A program made the position numbers and the translations under genes. From the NCBI RefSeq assembly GCF_030409805.1, contig NZ_JAUFQP010000013.1:428501-492500 (forward strand): a stretch of 64,000 nt of DNA, in the 5' to 3' direction. Origin of the DNA: Algibacter miyuki. Its GTDB lineage: Bacteria; Bacteroidota; Bacteroidia; Flavobacteriales; Flavobacteriaceae. The notes beneath the pieces were generated by a model. That model was not told where the DNA came from, ran no database searches, and saw only the letters and a program-made list of their open reading frames with translations. How positions within the stretch are numbered: position 1 is the first letter of the stretch; every line of letters starts with the position of its first letter. Shown here one piece after another: positions 8,487 through 17,120 of this stretch.

Positions 8487-8535
8487 CAAAAGTACTCGAA
8501 AGCCCTTTTGTAAAACATGATAAATGTCATGTTTT
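8487..8535 (-). promoter_or_regulatory. ccoS-NOQP promoter with Fnr-type operator
   Basis: On the minus strand a -7 box TACTTTTG (8494 to 8487) matches TAnnTTTG. Centred 29.5 bp upstream of it is a palindrome with 9-bp arms, AAAACATGA-N6-TCATGTTTT (8512-8535), whose core ATGATAAATGTCAT differs by one base from the site at 11242-11255. The TGA-N6-TCA spacing is that of Crp/Fnr regulators, and the position suits an activator. Confidence 0.8.
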
Positions 8536-8558
8536 TTGGTTTTTATAAACATTTTTTT

Positions 8559-8666
8559 GGCGTTCCCTAACGGTCGGGCTTTCACTACTCGCTCCCTCCC
8601 AAAAGGTCGGGGAGCTCAAGCATACCGTTCAATCCCTAACGCACCATTCCGCTAAAATTTGTTTTT
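8559..8666 (+). repeat. Structured dispersed repeat, copy 2 (between ccoI and ccoS)
   Basis: Nearly identical in its middle to copy 1: GGTCGGGCTTTCACTACTCG, hairpin GCTCCC...GGGAGC, CATACCGTTCAATCCC. Ends are GGCGTT and AACGC (closing at 8642), which can pair. The tail runs to a T5 stretch at 8662-8666. It is antisense to the cco genes and sits just upstream of the Fnr-type operator. Confidence 0.8.
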
Positions 8667-8712
8667 AATAACGACTTTAATATGGTCATTTCACCTATAG
8701 CCTAAATGACGT

Positions 8713-8764
8713 AAAAATATTCTCAAACTGTTTTTAAAAACCAGGAAGTCATTTATTTGAGAAT
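8713..8764 (-). terminator. Probable terminator of ccoI
   Basis: On the minus strand, a 9-bp stem (ATTCTCAAA 8719-8727 / TTTGAGAAT 8756-8764) encloses a 28-nt loop that itself holds GTTTTTAAAAAC. The stem is followed by a T-run, the complement of 8713-8717. It starts 19 nt after the ccoI stop. The loop is long, so strength is uncertain. Confidence 0.5.
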
Positions 8765-8782
8765 TCTTGACGCAAACACAAA

Positions 8783-11185
8783 TTAATCCTCCAAATCAAT
8801 CGCTCGACTTTGTTTCGATAAACTCGGAATAAAATTCGTAGCCAACGTAGTAAACGCCACAATACTAACCGAACTCAAAGGCATTAAAATAGCCGCAATT
8901 ACGGGAGATAAAGCACCAGTAACCGCAAAGTAAAGGCCAATACTATTGTATACCAATGAAAGCGCAAAACTCCATTTAATAATTTTTATAGACGATTTAG
9001 CAGCTTTAATAAAATGAAACAATTCATTAAATTTAGACGCATCCAAAATAGCGTCACAAGCCGGAGAAAACACATTTACATTTTCCGAAATAACAATACC
9101 CACATCACTTTGAGCCAACGCTCCTGCATCATTCAATCCGTCACCAATCATTAAAATCTTGGCACCCGAATTTTGGTGATGTTTAATATACTCTAATTTA
9201 TCTTCAGGTTTCTGATTAAAAAATAATTTCGTCTTCGCAGGTAATAATTTGGTTAAGTTTTCCTGTTCGCCAGCATTATCTCCCGAAAGGATCACCAAAT
9301 CAAAATGCGATTTTAAAGCATTAAAAAGACCCGATAAACCTTTTCTATAAGCATTATGAAACGTGAATTTTCCTTTGTAAGTGTTGTTTGTACTCACATG
9401 CACTGTGGTGTTCAAATTGGCCGCATCTTGCAAATGGCCAACATAAGGTGCCGACCCAATTTTAATAGAATCTAAAGCGTGTTTTGCCGAAATACCTTCG
9501 CCAATATGCTCCTCATAAGTGTCTAAACTTACAATGTCATGCGATTTTAAAAGCTCGTATAGTGATCTGCTTAACGGGTGATTCGAATTGCGAAGTGTAC
9601 TTTTTAGTAGCGATTCTTCGTCACCCGAAAGCGTCATGCCATCATAGTTTATCGTGGTTTCTTTGTTGGCGGTAATGGTGCCTGTTTTATCGAAAATAAT
9701 AGTGTCAATTTCGGCTAATTGTTCAATAACCGAAGCATTTTTTGCGTAAAACTTCAACTTACCAAAAATACGTAGCAAATTTCCGAAGGTAAAAGGAGCA
9801 GCCAACGCAATAGCACATGGACAAGCAATAATAAGTACCGAGGTAAACACATTTAAGGCCTTAGAAGGATCGAAAACCAACCAAAACGCCGTAGCTATAA
9901 ACGCAATACTAAGTACGGCAATGGTAAAGCGTTTACTAATTTTATTGGTGAGCGTGGTAAAGCGGTCTTCCTTGTTTTTATTAAACACATCGTTGCTCCA
10001 AAGTTGCGTAAGGTAACTTTGTTCCACGGTTTTTAAAACATCTATTTCAATACTACCTTCCAATTGTTTTCCACCAGCAAATAATTTATCGCCCGATTTT
10101 TTAGAAACAGCTTCCGATTCTCCGGTTACAAAACTATAATCAATACGAGCTTTTCCCTTTATTAAAATACAATCTACAGGGATTAATTCTTCATTTCTAA
10201 TTAGTAATCTGTCGCCTTTTTCAATATCATAAACTTGAACGGATTCTTCCGAACCATCGGTGTTTAATCTAGTGATTCCGATAGGGAAATACGATTTATA
10301 ATCCCGTTCAAACGATAAAAAATTATAGGTTTTTTGCTGAAAAAACTTTCCTAATAATAAGAAGAATACTAGGCCAGATAAGCTGTCGAAGAAACCGGTA
10401 CCTAGGTCGAGCATAATTTCAGCCGAACTGCGAACAAACAAAACAATAACGCCTAAAGCGATAGGGACATCAATATTTAAAATGTTAGCGCGTAAGCCTT
10501 TATAGGCCGAAATAAAATAATCTTGTGCTGAATAAAAAACCACCGGAAGCGAAAACGTAAACATGAGCCACCTAAAAATTGGAGAGTACGTTTCTATCCA
10601 AAAGCCAGAGACCTCAAAATACTCTGGAAACGATAAAAACATAATGTTGCCAAATGCAAAACCAGCAATACCTAATTTGTAAATTAGTGAACGGTTTACG
10701 TTTTTTTTGCCAACGCTATAATCGTCTAAACTAATAAAAGGTTCGTACCCAATACTGCTGAGTAATTTTACAACCTGTTTTAAAGAAAAGGTTTCGCTAT
10801 TGTAAGTTACGCGCACGGTTTTTAGACCAAAATTAACCATGGAACTGCTAATTTGTGGCGCGAGTTTGTTGAGGTTTTCAAGTATCCAAATACAGGAACT
10901 ACAATGGATGTGCGGAATAAAAAGCGTCGCAATTTGTGTTTTGTCGCTATTAAATTCTAATAGACTCTCAACAATTTTAGTATTGTCTAAAAAATTGTAC
11001 TTTCCATCTATATCTGTGGGTTTTGCACCTGCGGACTCCTGTAAGTCGTAGTAACACGTTAAGTCGTTTACAGTGAATATTTCGTAAATGGTTTTACAGC
11101 CATTGCAGCAAAATGCTTTGTCGTCGTAAAAAATATTTACGGCAGACGCATCTAAACCACAGTGAAAACATGTGTTTTTGCTCAT
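8783..11185 (-). CDS. ccoI: Copper-translocating P1B-type ATPase CcoI (FixI)
   Basis: An 800-residue inner-membrane ATPase that supplies copper for the cbb3 oxidase. Order of parts: N-terminal cysteine-rich metal-binding segment (CFHCG at 6-9, FCCNGC at 25-30); an HMA domain with CSSC at 95-98; helices; actuator domain with SYVTGES-type VTGESEAV; transmembrane CPC motif (ACPCAIALAAPF, about 453); phosphorylation site DKTGT (about 500); hinge GDGLNDAGAL near 650. The extra N-terminal CxxC/CCxxC region is typical of CcoI rather than CopA. It stands alone on its transcript, divergent from the Crp/Fnr gene, and shares that gene's operator. Confidence 0.95.
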   Translation of the reverse strand: MSKNTCFHCGLDASAVNIFYDDKAFCCNGCKTIYEIFTVNDLTCYYDLQESAGAKPTDIDGKYNFLDNTKIVESLLEFNSDKTQIATLFIPHIHCSSCIWILENLNKLAPQISSSMVNFGLKTVRVTYNSETFSLKQVVKLLSSIGYEPFISLDDYSVGKKNVNRSLIYKLGIAGFAFGNIMFLSFPEYFEVSGFWIETYSPIFRWLMFTFSLPVVFYSAQDYFISAYKGLRANILNIDVPIALGVIVLFVRSSAEIMLDLGTGFFDSLSGLVFFLLLGKFFQQKTYNFLSFERDYKSYFPIGITRLNTDGSEESVQVYDIEKGDRLLIRNEELIPVDCILIKGKARIDYSFVTGESEAVSKKSGDKLFAGGKQLEGSIEIDVLKTVEQSYLTQLWSNDVFNKNKEDRFTTLTNKISKRFTIAVLSIAFIATAFWLVFDPSKALNVFTSVLIIACPCAIALAAPFTFGNLLRIFGKLKFYAKNASVIEQLAEIDTIIFDKTGTITANKETTINYDGMTLSGDEESLLKSTLRNSNHPLSRSLYELLKSHDIVSLDTYEEHIGEGISAKHALDSIKIGSAPYVGHLQDAANLNTTVHVSTNNTYKGKFTFHNAYRKGLSGLFNALKSHFDLVILSGDNAGEQENLTKLLPAKTKLFFNQKPEDKLEYIKHHQNSGAKILMIGDGLNDAGALAQSDVGIVISENVNVFSPACDAILDASKFNELFHFIKAAKSSIKIIKWSFALSLVYNSIGLYFAVTGALSPVIAAILMPLSSVSIVAFTTLATNFIPSLSKQSRAIDLED

Positions 11186-11211
11186 TATTATTTGCTCAAT
11201 TATACCTAATG

Positions 11212-11271
11212 CAAATATTGTAAAACTTGTGAGTATTAAATATGATAATTGTCATGTTTTCATTATTTTTG
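11212..11271. promoter_or_regulatory. Divergent ccoI / Fnr-like gene control region with Fnr-type operator
   Basis: ATGATAATTGTCAT (11242-11255) is an Fnr-type TGA-N6-TCA palindrome. For ccoI (minus strand) a near-consensus -7 box AATATTTG lies at 11219-11212, with the palindrome centre 29.5 bp upstream, the same spacing as at ccoS. For the regulator gene (plus strand) a -7 box TATTTTTG lies at 11264-11271, so the palindrome falls between its -33 and -7 regions. This suggests autorepression. Confidence 0.75.
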
Positions 11272-11302
11272 TGAGAATCCGTAACCCTAGCCTTTTTAAC
11301 CA

Positions 11303-11980
11303 ATGAGTAAATGTGAGCAGTGCATCATCAAACAATTTAATTCCTTAAAGTCCTTAACTAAGAACGAGTTATTGCGCATTTCTGGTTGTAAAACTTCAAA
11401 AAAGATAAAAAAAGGCGAAATTATTTTTGAGGAAGGCGATAGTGTTAATGGTGTTTATTGCATAAAAGATGGTATTTGTAAGTTGTCTAAATTAAGCGAA
11501 AACGGTAAGGATCAAATTGTGAAAATGGTTGTTAAAGGCCAGCTTTTAGGACAACGCTCACTAATTAGTGGAGAGTCTTCAAATTTACAAGCAATCGCTT
11601 TAAATGATATGGAAGTTTGTTTTATACCTAAAAATGAAATAATTTCGGATCTTCAGAAAAACCCAAAATTCTCATTTGATGTGCTTCAGGATATGGCTCG
11701 CGACTTAAAAGAATCGGACGATATTATTGTTAATATGGCTCAAAAATCAGTAAAAAAACGTCTGGCGGAAACCTTAATTTATGTGCATAAAAATTTCGGG
11801 GTAAATGCTGATGGTATGTTAGCTGTACTATTGTCTCGTGAAGATTACGCTAATATTGTTGGAACGGCGACTGAATCGGCTATTCGTGTTATTTCACAAT
11901 TGAAGAAAGAAAAGTTAATATCTACCAAAGGGAAATATATTAAAATTGAAGATTTGACGGGATTACAGCGTGTAGAATAA
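11303..11980 (+). CDS. Crp/Fnr family transcription regulator, probable low-oxygen regulator of cco genes
   Basis: A 225-residue regulator with a cyclic-nucleotide-type beta-roll (about 30-125), a dimerisation helix, and a C-terminal winged helix (about 155-215; recognition region SREDYANIVGTATESAIRVISQLKKE). Cysteines at 4, 7, 29, 53, 59 and 106 are visible. C4-x2-C7 and C106 (in MEVCFIPK) line up with three ligands of E. coli FNR, but the cysteine expected six residues after C7 is absent. Glu and Arg at the E-x3-R positions of the recognition helix fit a TGA half-site. It is divergent from ccoI and next to matching operators, so it most likely senses oxygen or redox state and controls cbb3 oxidase. 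Confidence 0.85.
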   Translation: MSKCEQCIIKQFNSLKSLTKNELLRISGCKTSKKIKKGEIIFEEGDSVNGVYCIKDGICKLSKLSENGKDQIVKMVVKGQLLGQRSLISGESSNLQAIALNDMEVCFIPKNEIISDLQKNPKFSFDVLQDMARDLKESDDIIVNMAQKSVKKRLAETLIYVHKNFGVNADGMLAVLLSREDYANIVGTATESAIRVISQLKKEKLISTKGKYIKIEDLTGLQRVE

Positions 11981-12010
11981 TCTTCTATACCAAAATAGAT
12001 ATGGCTCTAT

Positions 12011-12028
12011 AGATAATTCTGATTATCT
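12011..12028. repeat. Short inverted repeat after the Crp/Fnr gene
   Basis: Perfect 7-bp stem AGATAAT / ATTATCT with a TCTG loop. Seven T follow only 9 nt later (12037-12043), so it is a weak terminator candidate between this gene and the VWA gene. Confidence 0.35.
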
Positions 12029-12071
12029 CTTGGTGCTTTTTTTATTCAAAATGTAGTACTTTTATAGTGTT

Positions 12072-13196
12072 ATGAATAGAAAAACATCAAGAAAAGGCTT
12101 CGTTTTTAAAACTTACGAAGCACCTTATCAATCTCCTTTTGATAAGTTATTCGATATTTTTAAAGAACTTATTACACATACTTCTGGCGATTTCGATGAG
12201 GCCATAAGTTGGTTGCGCGAACTCGATAAGGAATACACCTTAACTACTGCAGAATATACTATAGACGATTTTATTGAAGACCTTAAAAAGAAGGGCTACA
12301 TAAAAGAAGAAATAGATCCAGATGGTAATGGCGGTATCGCGATTACAGCAAAAACCGAACGTGCTATAAGGCAGCAAGCCTTAGACCAGATTTTTGGTAA
12401 TATAAAGCGCAGCGGACAAGGGAATCATAAAAGTAAAGGGCAGGGCACAGGCGACGAGCATACTGGCGATTTTAGAAACTATCAGTTTGGTGATGCTTTA
12501 GATAAAGTATCGATGACGGAGAGTCTAAAGAATGCGCAAATTAATCATGGAATTTCTAATTTTACCTTATCGGAAGATGATTTGGTAGTTGAAGAAACCT
12601 TGCATAAAGCGCAAATGAGTACTGTGTTAATGATTGATATTAGCCACAGTATGATTTTGTATGGTGAAGATAGAATAACACCAGCTAAAAAAGTAGCTAT
12701 GGCTTTAGCCGAATTAATTACCACGCGATACCCAAAAGATACACTCGATATTTTGGTGTTTGGTAACGATGCTTGGCAAATAGAAATTAAAGATTTGCCG
12801 TATTTAAAAGTTGGTCCATACCACACAAATACCGTTGCTGGTTTACAATTGGCTATGGATTTACTCCGAAGAAAACGAAATACCAACAAACAAATTTTTA
12901 TGATAACCGACGGCAAACCAAGTTGCTTACGTCTTCCGGATGGTCAATATTATAAAAATAGTAATGGTCTAGATACCTATATTGTAAATAAATGTTATGC
13001 CATGGCGCAACAAGCGAGGCGTTTACATATTCCTATTACCACCTTTATGATTGCACAAGATAACTACTTAATGCAGTTTGTTCGTGAGTTTACAAAGGCC
13101 AACCAAGGGAAAGCATTTTACACCGGTTTAAAAGGTTTAGGTGAAATGATTTTTGAAGATTACGAAACCAATAGAAAGAAACGAATTAAAGGATAA
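12072..13196 (+). CDS. VWA-domain protein partnered with an AAA+ ATPase
   Basis: A 374-residue cytoplasmic protein. The first 140 residues are helical and charged, followed by a glycine/lysine-rich hinge (about 113-135). A von Willebrand A domain runs from about 180 to 350, with the metal-ion-dependent adhesion site DISHS at 189-193 and downstream MITDGKPSC. No signal peptide is seen. The next gene encodes a MoxR/magnesium-chelatase-like ATPase. VWA plus AAA+ pairs act as metal-insertion or remodelling machines (ChlD/ChlI, MoxR/CoxE), but the client of this pair is unknown. A near-consensus -7 box TACTTTTA ends only 7 nt before the ATG, so the mRNA may be almost leaderless. Confidence 0.8.
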   Translation: MNRKTSRKGFVFKTYEAPYQSPFDKLFDIFKELITHTSGDFDEAISWLRELDKEYTLTTAEYTIDDFIEDLKKKGYIKEEIDPDGNGGIAITAKTERAIRQQALDQIFGNIKRSGQGNHKSKGQGTGDEHTGDFRNYQFGDALDKVSMTESLKNAQINHGISNFTLSEDDLVVEETLHKAQMSTVLMIDISHSMILYGEDRITPAKKVAMALAELITTRYPKDTLDILVFGNDAWQIEIKDLPYLKVGPYHTNTVAGLQLAMDLLRRKRNTNKQIFMITDGKPSCLRLPDGQYYKNSNGLDTYIVNKCYAMAQQARRLHIPITTFMIAQDNYLMQFVREFTKANQGKAFYTGLKGLGEMIFEDYETNRKKRIKG

Positions 13197-13286
13197 AAAA
13201 GATAAAATTAAGAGTTCAGAAAAAAGATATGGAATAGTAATGAGTCTATTTTCTTTTTTCGATCATCTCTTTTCTAAAGAATAAAT

Positions 13287-14753
13287 ATGAAAATAGAAAA
13301 CATAAAAACATTAGGTGAACTTAAAAAGTTAGGTTACAGTAGTAAATCGATAAAAGATGAATTGAGAGATAATTTAATCGTAAAAATTAAAAATAAAGAA
13401 ACCACTTTCGAAGGGGTTCATGGTTATGAAAATACCGTGATTCCTGAATTAGAGCGTGCAATTCTATCAAGACATAATATTAATTTATTAGGATTACGCG
13501 GACAAGCAAAAACACGTTTAGCGCGTTTAATGCTTAATCTTTTAGATGAATACATACCGTTTGTAACAGGTTCGGAAATTAATGACGATCCGTTACAACC
13601 TATCTCAAGATTTGCTGTAGAATTAATAAAAGAACAAGGCGATAATACCCCAATTTCTTGGTTACATAGAAGTGACAGGTTTGCTGAAAAATTAGCAACG
13701 CCAGATGTTACGGTTGCCGATATTATTGGAGATGTAGATCCTATAAAAGCTGCAAATTTAAAGCTTAGTTATGCCGATGATCGTGTAATTCATTATGGTA
13801 TGATTCCGAGAGCAAATCGATGTATTTTTGTAATTAACGAACTTCCCGATTTACAAGCTAGAATACAAGTAGCCTTGTTTAATATTTTACAAGAAGGCGA
13901 TATTCAAATTAGAGGTTTTAAGCTGAGGTTACCTTTAGATATTCAATTTTTATTTACGGCAAACCCAGAAGATTATACCAATAGAGGGAGTATTGTAACG
14001 CCTTTAAAAGATAGAATTGGGTCGCAAATATTAACGCATTATCCTGAAGATATTGAAACGGCTAGACGTATTACGGAACAAGAATCTAATTTAGTTGAAG
14101 GGCAAAAAAGCGCTGTGAAAGTTCCTGATTTTGCTAAAGACCTTTTAGAGCAAATTGTTTTTGAAGCTAGAGAAAGTGAATATATAGATGCTAAAAGTGG
14201 TGTAAGTGCTAGATTGAGTATCACTGCGTTTGAAAACTTATTAAGCACAGCCGAAAGACGTGCACTAATTTCTGGAGATGATAGTACTACGGTTCGTTTA
14301 AGCGATTTTTCAGGTATTATTCCTGCAATAACTGGTAAGGTCGAGTTGGTTTATGAAGGTGAGCAAGAAGGTGCTGCTGTGGTGGCTTACAATCTTATTG
14401 GTGAAGCTGTAAAGAGTCTTTTTGAAGAATTTTTTCCGAAGATAAGTAAACTTCAAAAGCAAGATGAGGAAAGTCCGTATGATGATATAGTATCATGGTT
14501 TTTTAATGAAAAGGATGGTTTTGAATTGTTAGACGATTTAAAAAACAAAGAATACACTAATGTATTAGATGCTATTTCTCCTTTAGATGATTTACTTGGT
14601 GAATATCAACCTAATTTAAAACCTGAAGATGCTTATTTCATGAAAGAGTTTGTGCTTTGGGCATTAGTAGAGTTTAAATTATTAAGTAAACAGCGTTTTT
14701 CCGAAGGCACCCAATTTAGAGATCCTTATGGAAGTTTTATAAGTGGGATTTAA
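13287..14753 (+). CDS. AAA+ ATPase of the MoxR/magnesium-chelatase I-like group
   Basis: A 488-residue ATPase. The Walker A region GLRGQAKT (69-76) has Ala where the usual Gly stands before the lysine. Walker B is RCIFVINELPDL, and the arginine-rich sensor region FTANPEDYTNRGSIVTPLKDRIGS resembles ChlI proteins. The C-terminal third (about 330-488) is an acidic helical domain with no match I recognise. It lies 90 nt after the VWA gene in the same direction and is closed by a strong terminator, so the two form a bicistronic unit. Probable role: ATP-driven remodelling of an unknown enzyme together with the VWA partner. Confidence 0.8.
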   Translation: MKIENIKTLGELKKLGYSSKSIKDELRDNLIVKIKNKETTFEGVHGYENTVIPELERAILSRHNINLLGLRGQAKTRLARLMLNLLDEYIPFVTGSEINDDPLQPISRFAVELIKEQGDNTPISWLHRSDRFAEKLATPDVTVADIIGDVDPIKAANLKLSYADDRVIHYGMIPRANRCIFVINELPDLQARIQVALFNILQEGDIQIRGFKLRLPLDIQFLFTANPEDYTNRGSIVTPLKDRIGSQILTHYPEDIETARRITEQESNLVEGQKSAVKVPDFAKDLLEQIVFEARESEYIDAKSGVSARLSITAFENLLSTAERRALISGDDSTTVRLSDFSGIIPAITGKVELVYEGEQEGAAVVAYNLIGEAVKSLFEEFFPKISKLQKQDEESPYDDIVSWFFNEKDGFELLDDLKNKEYTNVLDAISPLDDLLGEYQPNLKPEDAYFMKEFVLWALVEFKLLSKQRFSEGTQFRDPYGSFISGI

Positions 14754-14781
14754 TCACTTGATAAATAAGTTTTTAATTATG

Positions 14782-14818
14782 AAAGCGATAAGAAATAAAT
14801 TTTCTTATCGCTTTTTTT
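14782..14818 (+). terminator. Terminator of the VWA/AAA+ unit
   Basis: Perfect 14-bp stem AAAGCGATAAGAAA / TTTCTTATCGCTTT with a 5-nt loop, followed by a T-run. It starts 28 nt after the stop codon. Confidence 0.9.
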
Positions 14819-15013
14819 GGGTTCACCAATTATCATATACTCAAAAATTATAGTACTGTTTTTAATATTTCGTAGTCTTTATCTTTCTATTTTTCATATA
14901 AGGAAAACACTTTTGGTTTAATCCGTTTTCTTTGGTTTTTTGACGAAAAATCGTTAGTTTATACTCAAAAACAGAGTAAAAATTGACAATAATCGATAAA
15001 TTTTAAAGATTTT

Positions 15014-17101
15014 ATGGAAAAACCTAATAGTGAAATTCAACATGATATCAATTTATTATCTTTTGATATAGATAACACGCTTATAGATTTTAATACTCAT
15101 AAAAGTAACTTTCGGAAAGTATGGAAAAAACACAAGCCAGAACAAGGTGTATTACTGGCATACAATACGGGGCGTTTGGTTGATGATGTTATTCATTTAA
15201 TAGAAAAAGGGACATTGCCAGAGCCCGATTATATTATTTCTGGTGTAGGTACTCATATTTATGATTACAATAAAAAATGTGTTGTTAAAGAATTTAATGA
15301 CGTTTTAGACGATGGGTGGGATTTAAAATTGGTTGAAGATATTATACAAAATATCGATGGCCCGATAAACGAACAGCCAAGTAAATATCAGCATGATTAT
15401 AAGCGTAGTTATTATTTTCATAATGCTACAGAAGCTGTTATTACCGAGATTGAAAATACTTTTGTTAGAGCCAATATGGATATTAACGTGGTGTATTCTC
15501 AAGAGCAATTTCTAGATATTCTTCCTAAGTGGGCCAATAAAGGAAATGCTTTGCAATGGCTTCTACGAAAGCTGAATTTAAAAGCTTCGAACGCTTTGGT
15601 TGCTGGAGATAGCGGTAACGATTCTGCTATGTTCGATATGGAAGATATTAAAGGAATCGTGGTAGCGAATGCTCACGAAGAACTTTATAAATACACCAAA
15701 TACCGTCAAATTTACCATGCAGAAAAAGATTGTGGAGATGGTGTTATAGAAGGTTTAGTGTATTATGGTATTCTACCAGAAGAGGCTATTGTGGCAAGCA
15801 ATACAGATCATACCGAAGATTATATTATTCAACAGGAATTAAATAGTATTGCTTCCGAAGATGATAAAGAAAAACTAGATCTTATTTTAGAAGGTTACGA
15901 GAAAGCCATTATTGCTTTAAAGAAAAATATAACACCTCTCGGGTTTTCCGCATGCTCTATTGAAGATAATATTACCCATGGAACCGATGAAAACTACCAT
16001 AGTGTTTGGGCCAGAGATGGCGCCATTACAGTAATTGGTTCGTTGTCTTTAGTGGATGATGAAGAGATACATAAATGTCAACGGCAGACTTTAGTAACAT
16101 TAATTGAGAATAGCTCGAGAAACGGGCAAATCCCTTCTAACGTACGTTTAAAAGATAATCAACCCGATTATTCTGGCGTAGGTGGTATTTGCTCTATAGA
16201 TAGCGGTATTTGGGTTGTAATTGCATTTTACGAATACGTAAACGTTACAAAAGATATTAAGTTTTTACGTAAATATATTGGAGATATTAAAGAAACCATG
16301 CGTTGGCTTGGTGCGCACGATAGTAATAATGATGCTTTATTAGAAATTCCTGAAGCCGGAGATTGGACGGATTTATTTGGCGGAAGCTACAATATTTTAT
16401 ATGATGAAATTCTTTGGTATCGCTCTAATGTGTGTTTTGGTAGAATGTTAGAAATGCTTGGCGATTATGATGAAGCTGGAGAATACATCCGTTGGTCTCA
16501 AGTTATTAAAAAGGAAATTTTACAGAATTTCTGGCCATCCACGCAGCAAAAATTATTTCAAACGGTGTCATTCGCAGAGCGTCAGTTTACACTAGGTGAT
16601 ACACCTTATTTAATTCAACAAACTACTCCATTCGATTTTAGTTGGCGTTGTGATGTCTTCGGAAACGTGCTCGCCTTTTTATTTGGTACAGTCGATGCAG
16701 AAAAAGCGCATCAAACCTTTAAATTTATGTTAGGCGTAGGGGTTAACGATCCTTTTCCGGTATCTAATGTGTATCCGGTTGTAACACCAGGAGATCCCGA
16801 TTGGAAACCTTATTACACCGTTAATTTATTGAATTTACCAAACCACTATCACAACGGCGGTATTTGGCCTTTTGTAGGTGGTTTTTGGGTGAAATTTATT
16901 GGGAAACTTGGTTTTAGAGATATGGCTATTTCCGAGTTGCATAAGCTGGCTTTAATAAATAAGGAAGGTTTAAATGATGAGTGGGAGTTTAACGAATGGG
17001 CACACGGTGTCACCGGAAAGGCGATGGGGAAAGCCTATCAGGCTTGGTCTGCAGCTCAGTATATTTCGGCTTGTCACGCTTTAAAAATAATTAAGAAATA
17101 A
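15014..17101 (+). CDS. Bifunctional fusion: sucrose-phosphatase-like HAD phosphatase plus GH-type (debranching/invertase-like) glycosidase
   Basis: A 695-residue fusion. Residues 1-260 are a HAD-IIB phosphatase with FDIDNTL (D18, D20), TGR motif (AYNTGRL), Lys in the WANKGNAL segment, and GDSGND at 198-203, as in sucrose-6-phosphate phosphatases. Residues about 290-690 are an alpha/alpha-barrel glycosidase with HSVWARDG (329 onward), EAGDWTD (acid D450) and YHNGGIWPF (613 onward), resembling GH100 neutral invertase or amylo-1,6-glucosidase domains. Only 19 nt separate it from a sucrose-phosphate-synthase-like glycosyltransferase. Together they could make and then cleave sucrose or a similar sugar. 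Actual substrates are not decided by the sequence. Confidence 0.8.
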   Translation: MEKPNSEIQHDINLLSFDIDNTLIDFNTHKSNFRKVWKKHKPEQGVLLAYNTGRLVDDVIHLIEKGTLPEPDYIISGVGTHIYDYNKKCVVKEFNDVLDDGWDLKLVEDIIQNIDGPINEQPSKYQHDYKRSYYFHNATEAVITEIENTFVRANMDINVVYSQEQFLDILPKWANKGNALQWLLRKLNLKASNALVAGDSGNDSAMFDMEDIKGIVVANAHEELYKYTKYRQIYHAEKDCGDGVIEGLVYYGILPEEAIVASNTDHTEDYIIQQELNSIASEDDKEKLDLILEGYEKAIIALKKNITPLGFSACSIEDNITHGTDENYHSVWARDGAITVIGSLSLVDDEEIHKCQRQTLVTLIENSSRNGQIPSNVRLKDNQPDYSGVGGICSIDSGIWVVIAFYEYVNVTKDIKFLRKYIGDIKETMRWLGAHDSNNDALLEIPEAGDWTDLFGGSYNILYDEILWYRSNVCFGRMLEMLGDYDEAGEYIRWSQVIKKEILQNFWPSTQQKLFQTVSFAERQFTLGDTPYLIQQTTPFDFSWRCDVFGNVLAFLFGTVDAEKAHQTFKFMLGVGVNDPFPVSNVYPVVTPGDPDWKPYYTVNLLNLPNHYHNGGIWPFVGGFWVKFIGKLGFRDMAISELHKLALINKEGLNDEWEFNEWAHGVTGKAMGKAYQAWSAAQYISACHALKIIKK

Positions 17102-17120
17102 TTTAACAAACTATAAAACT

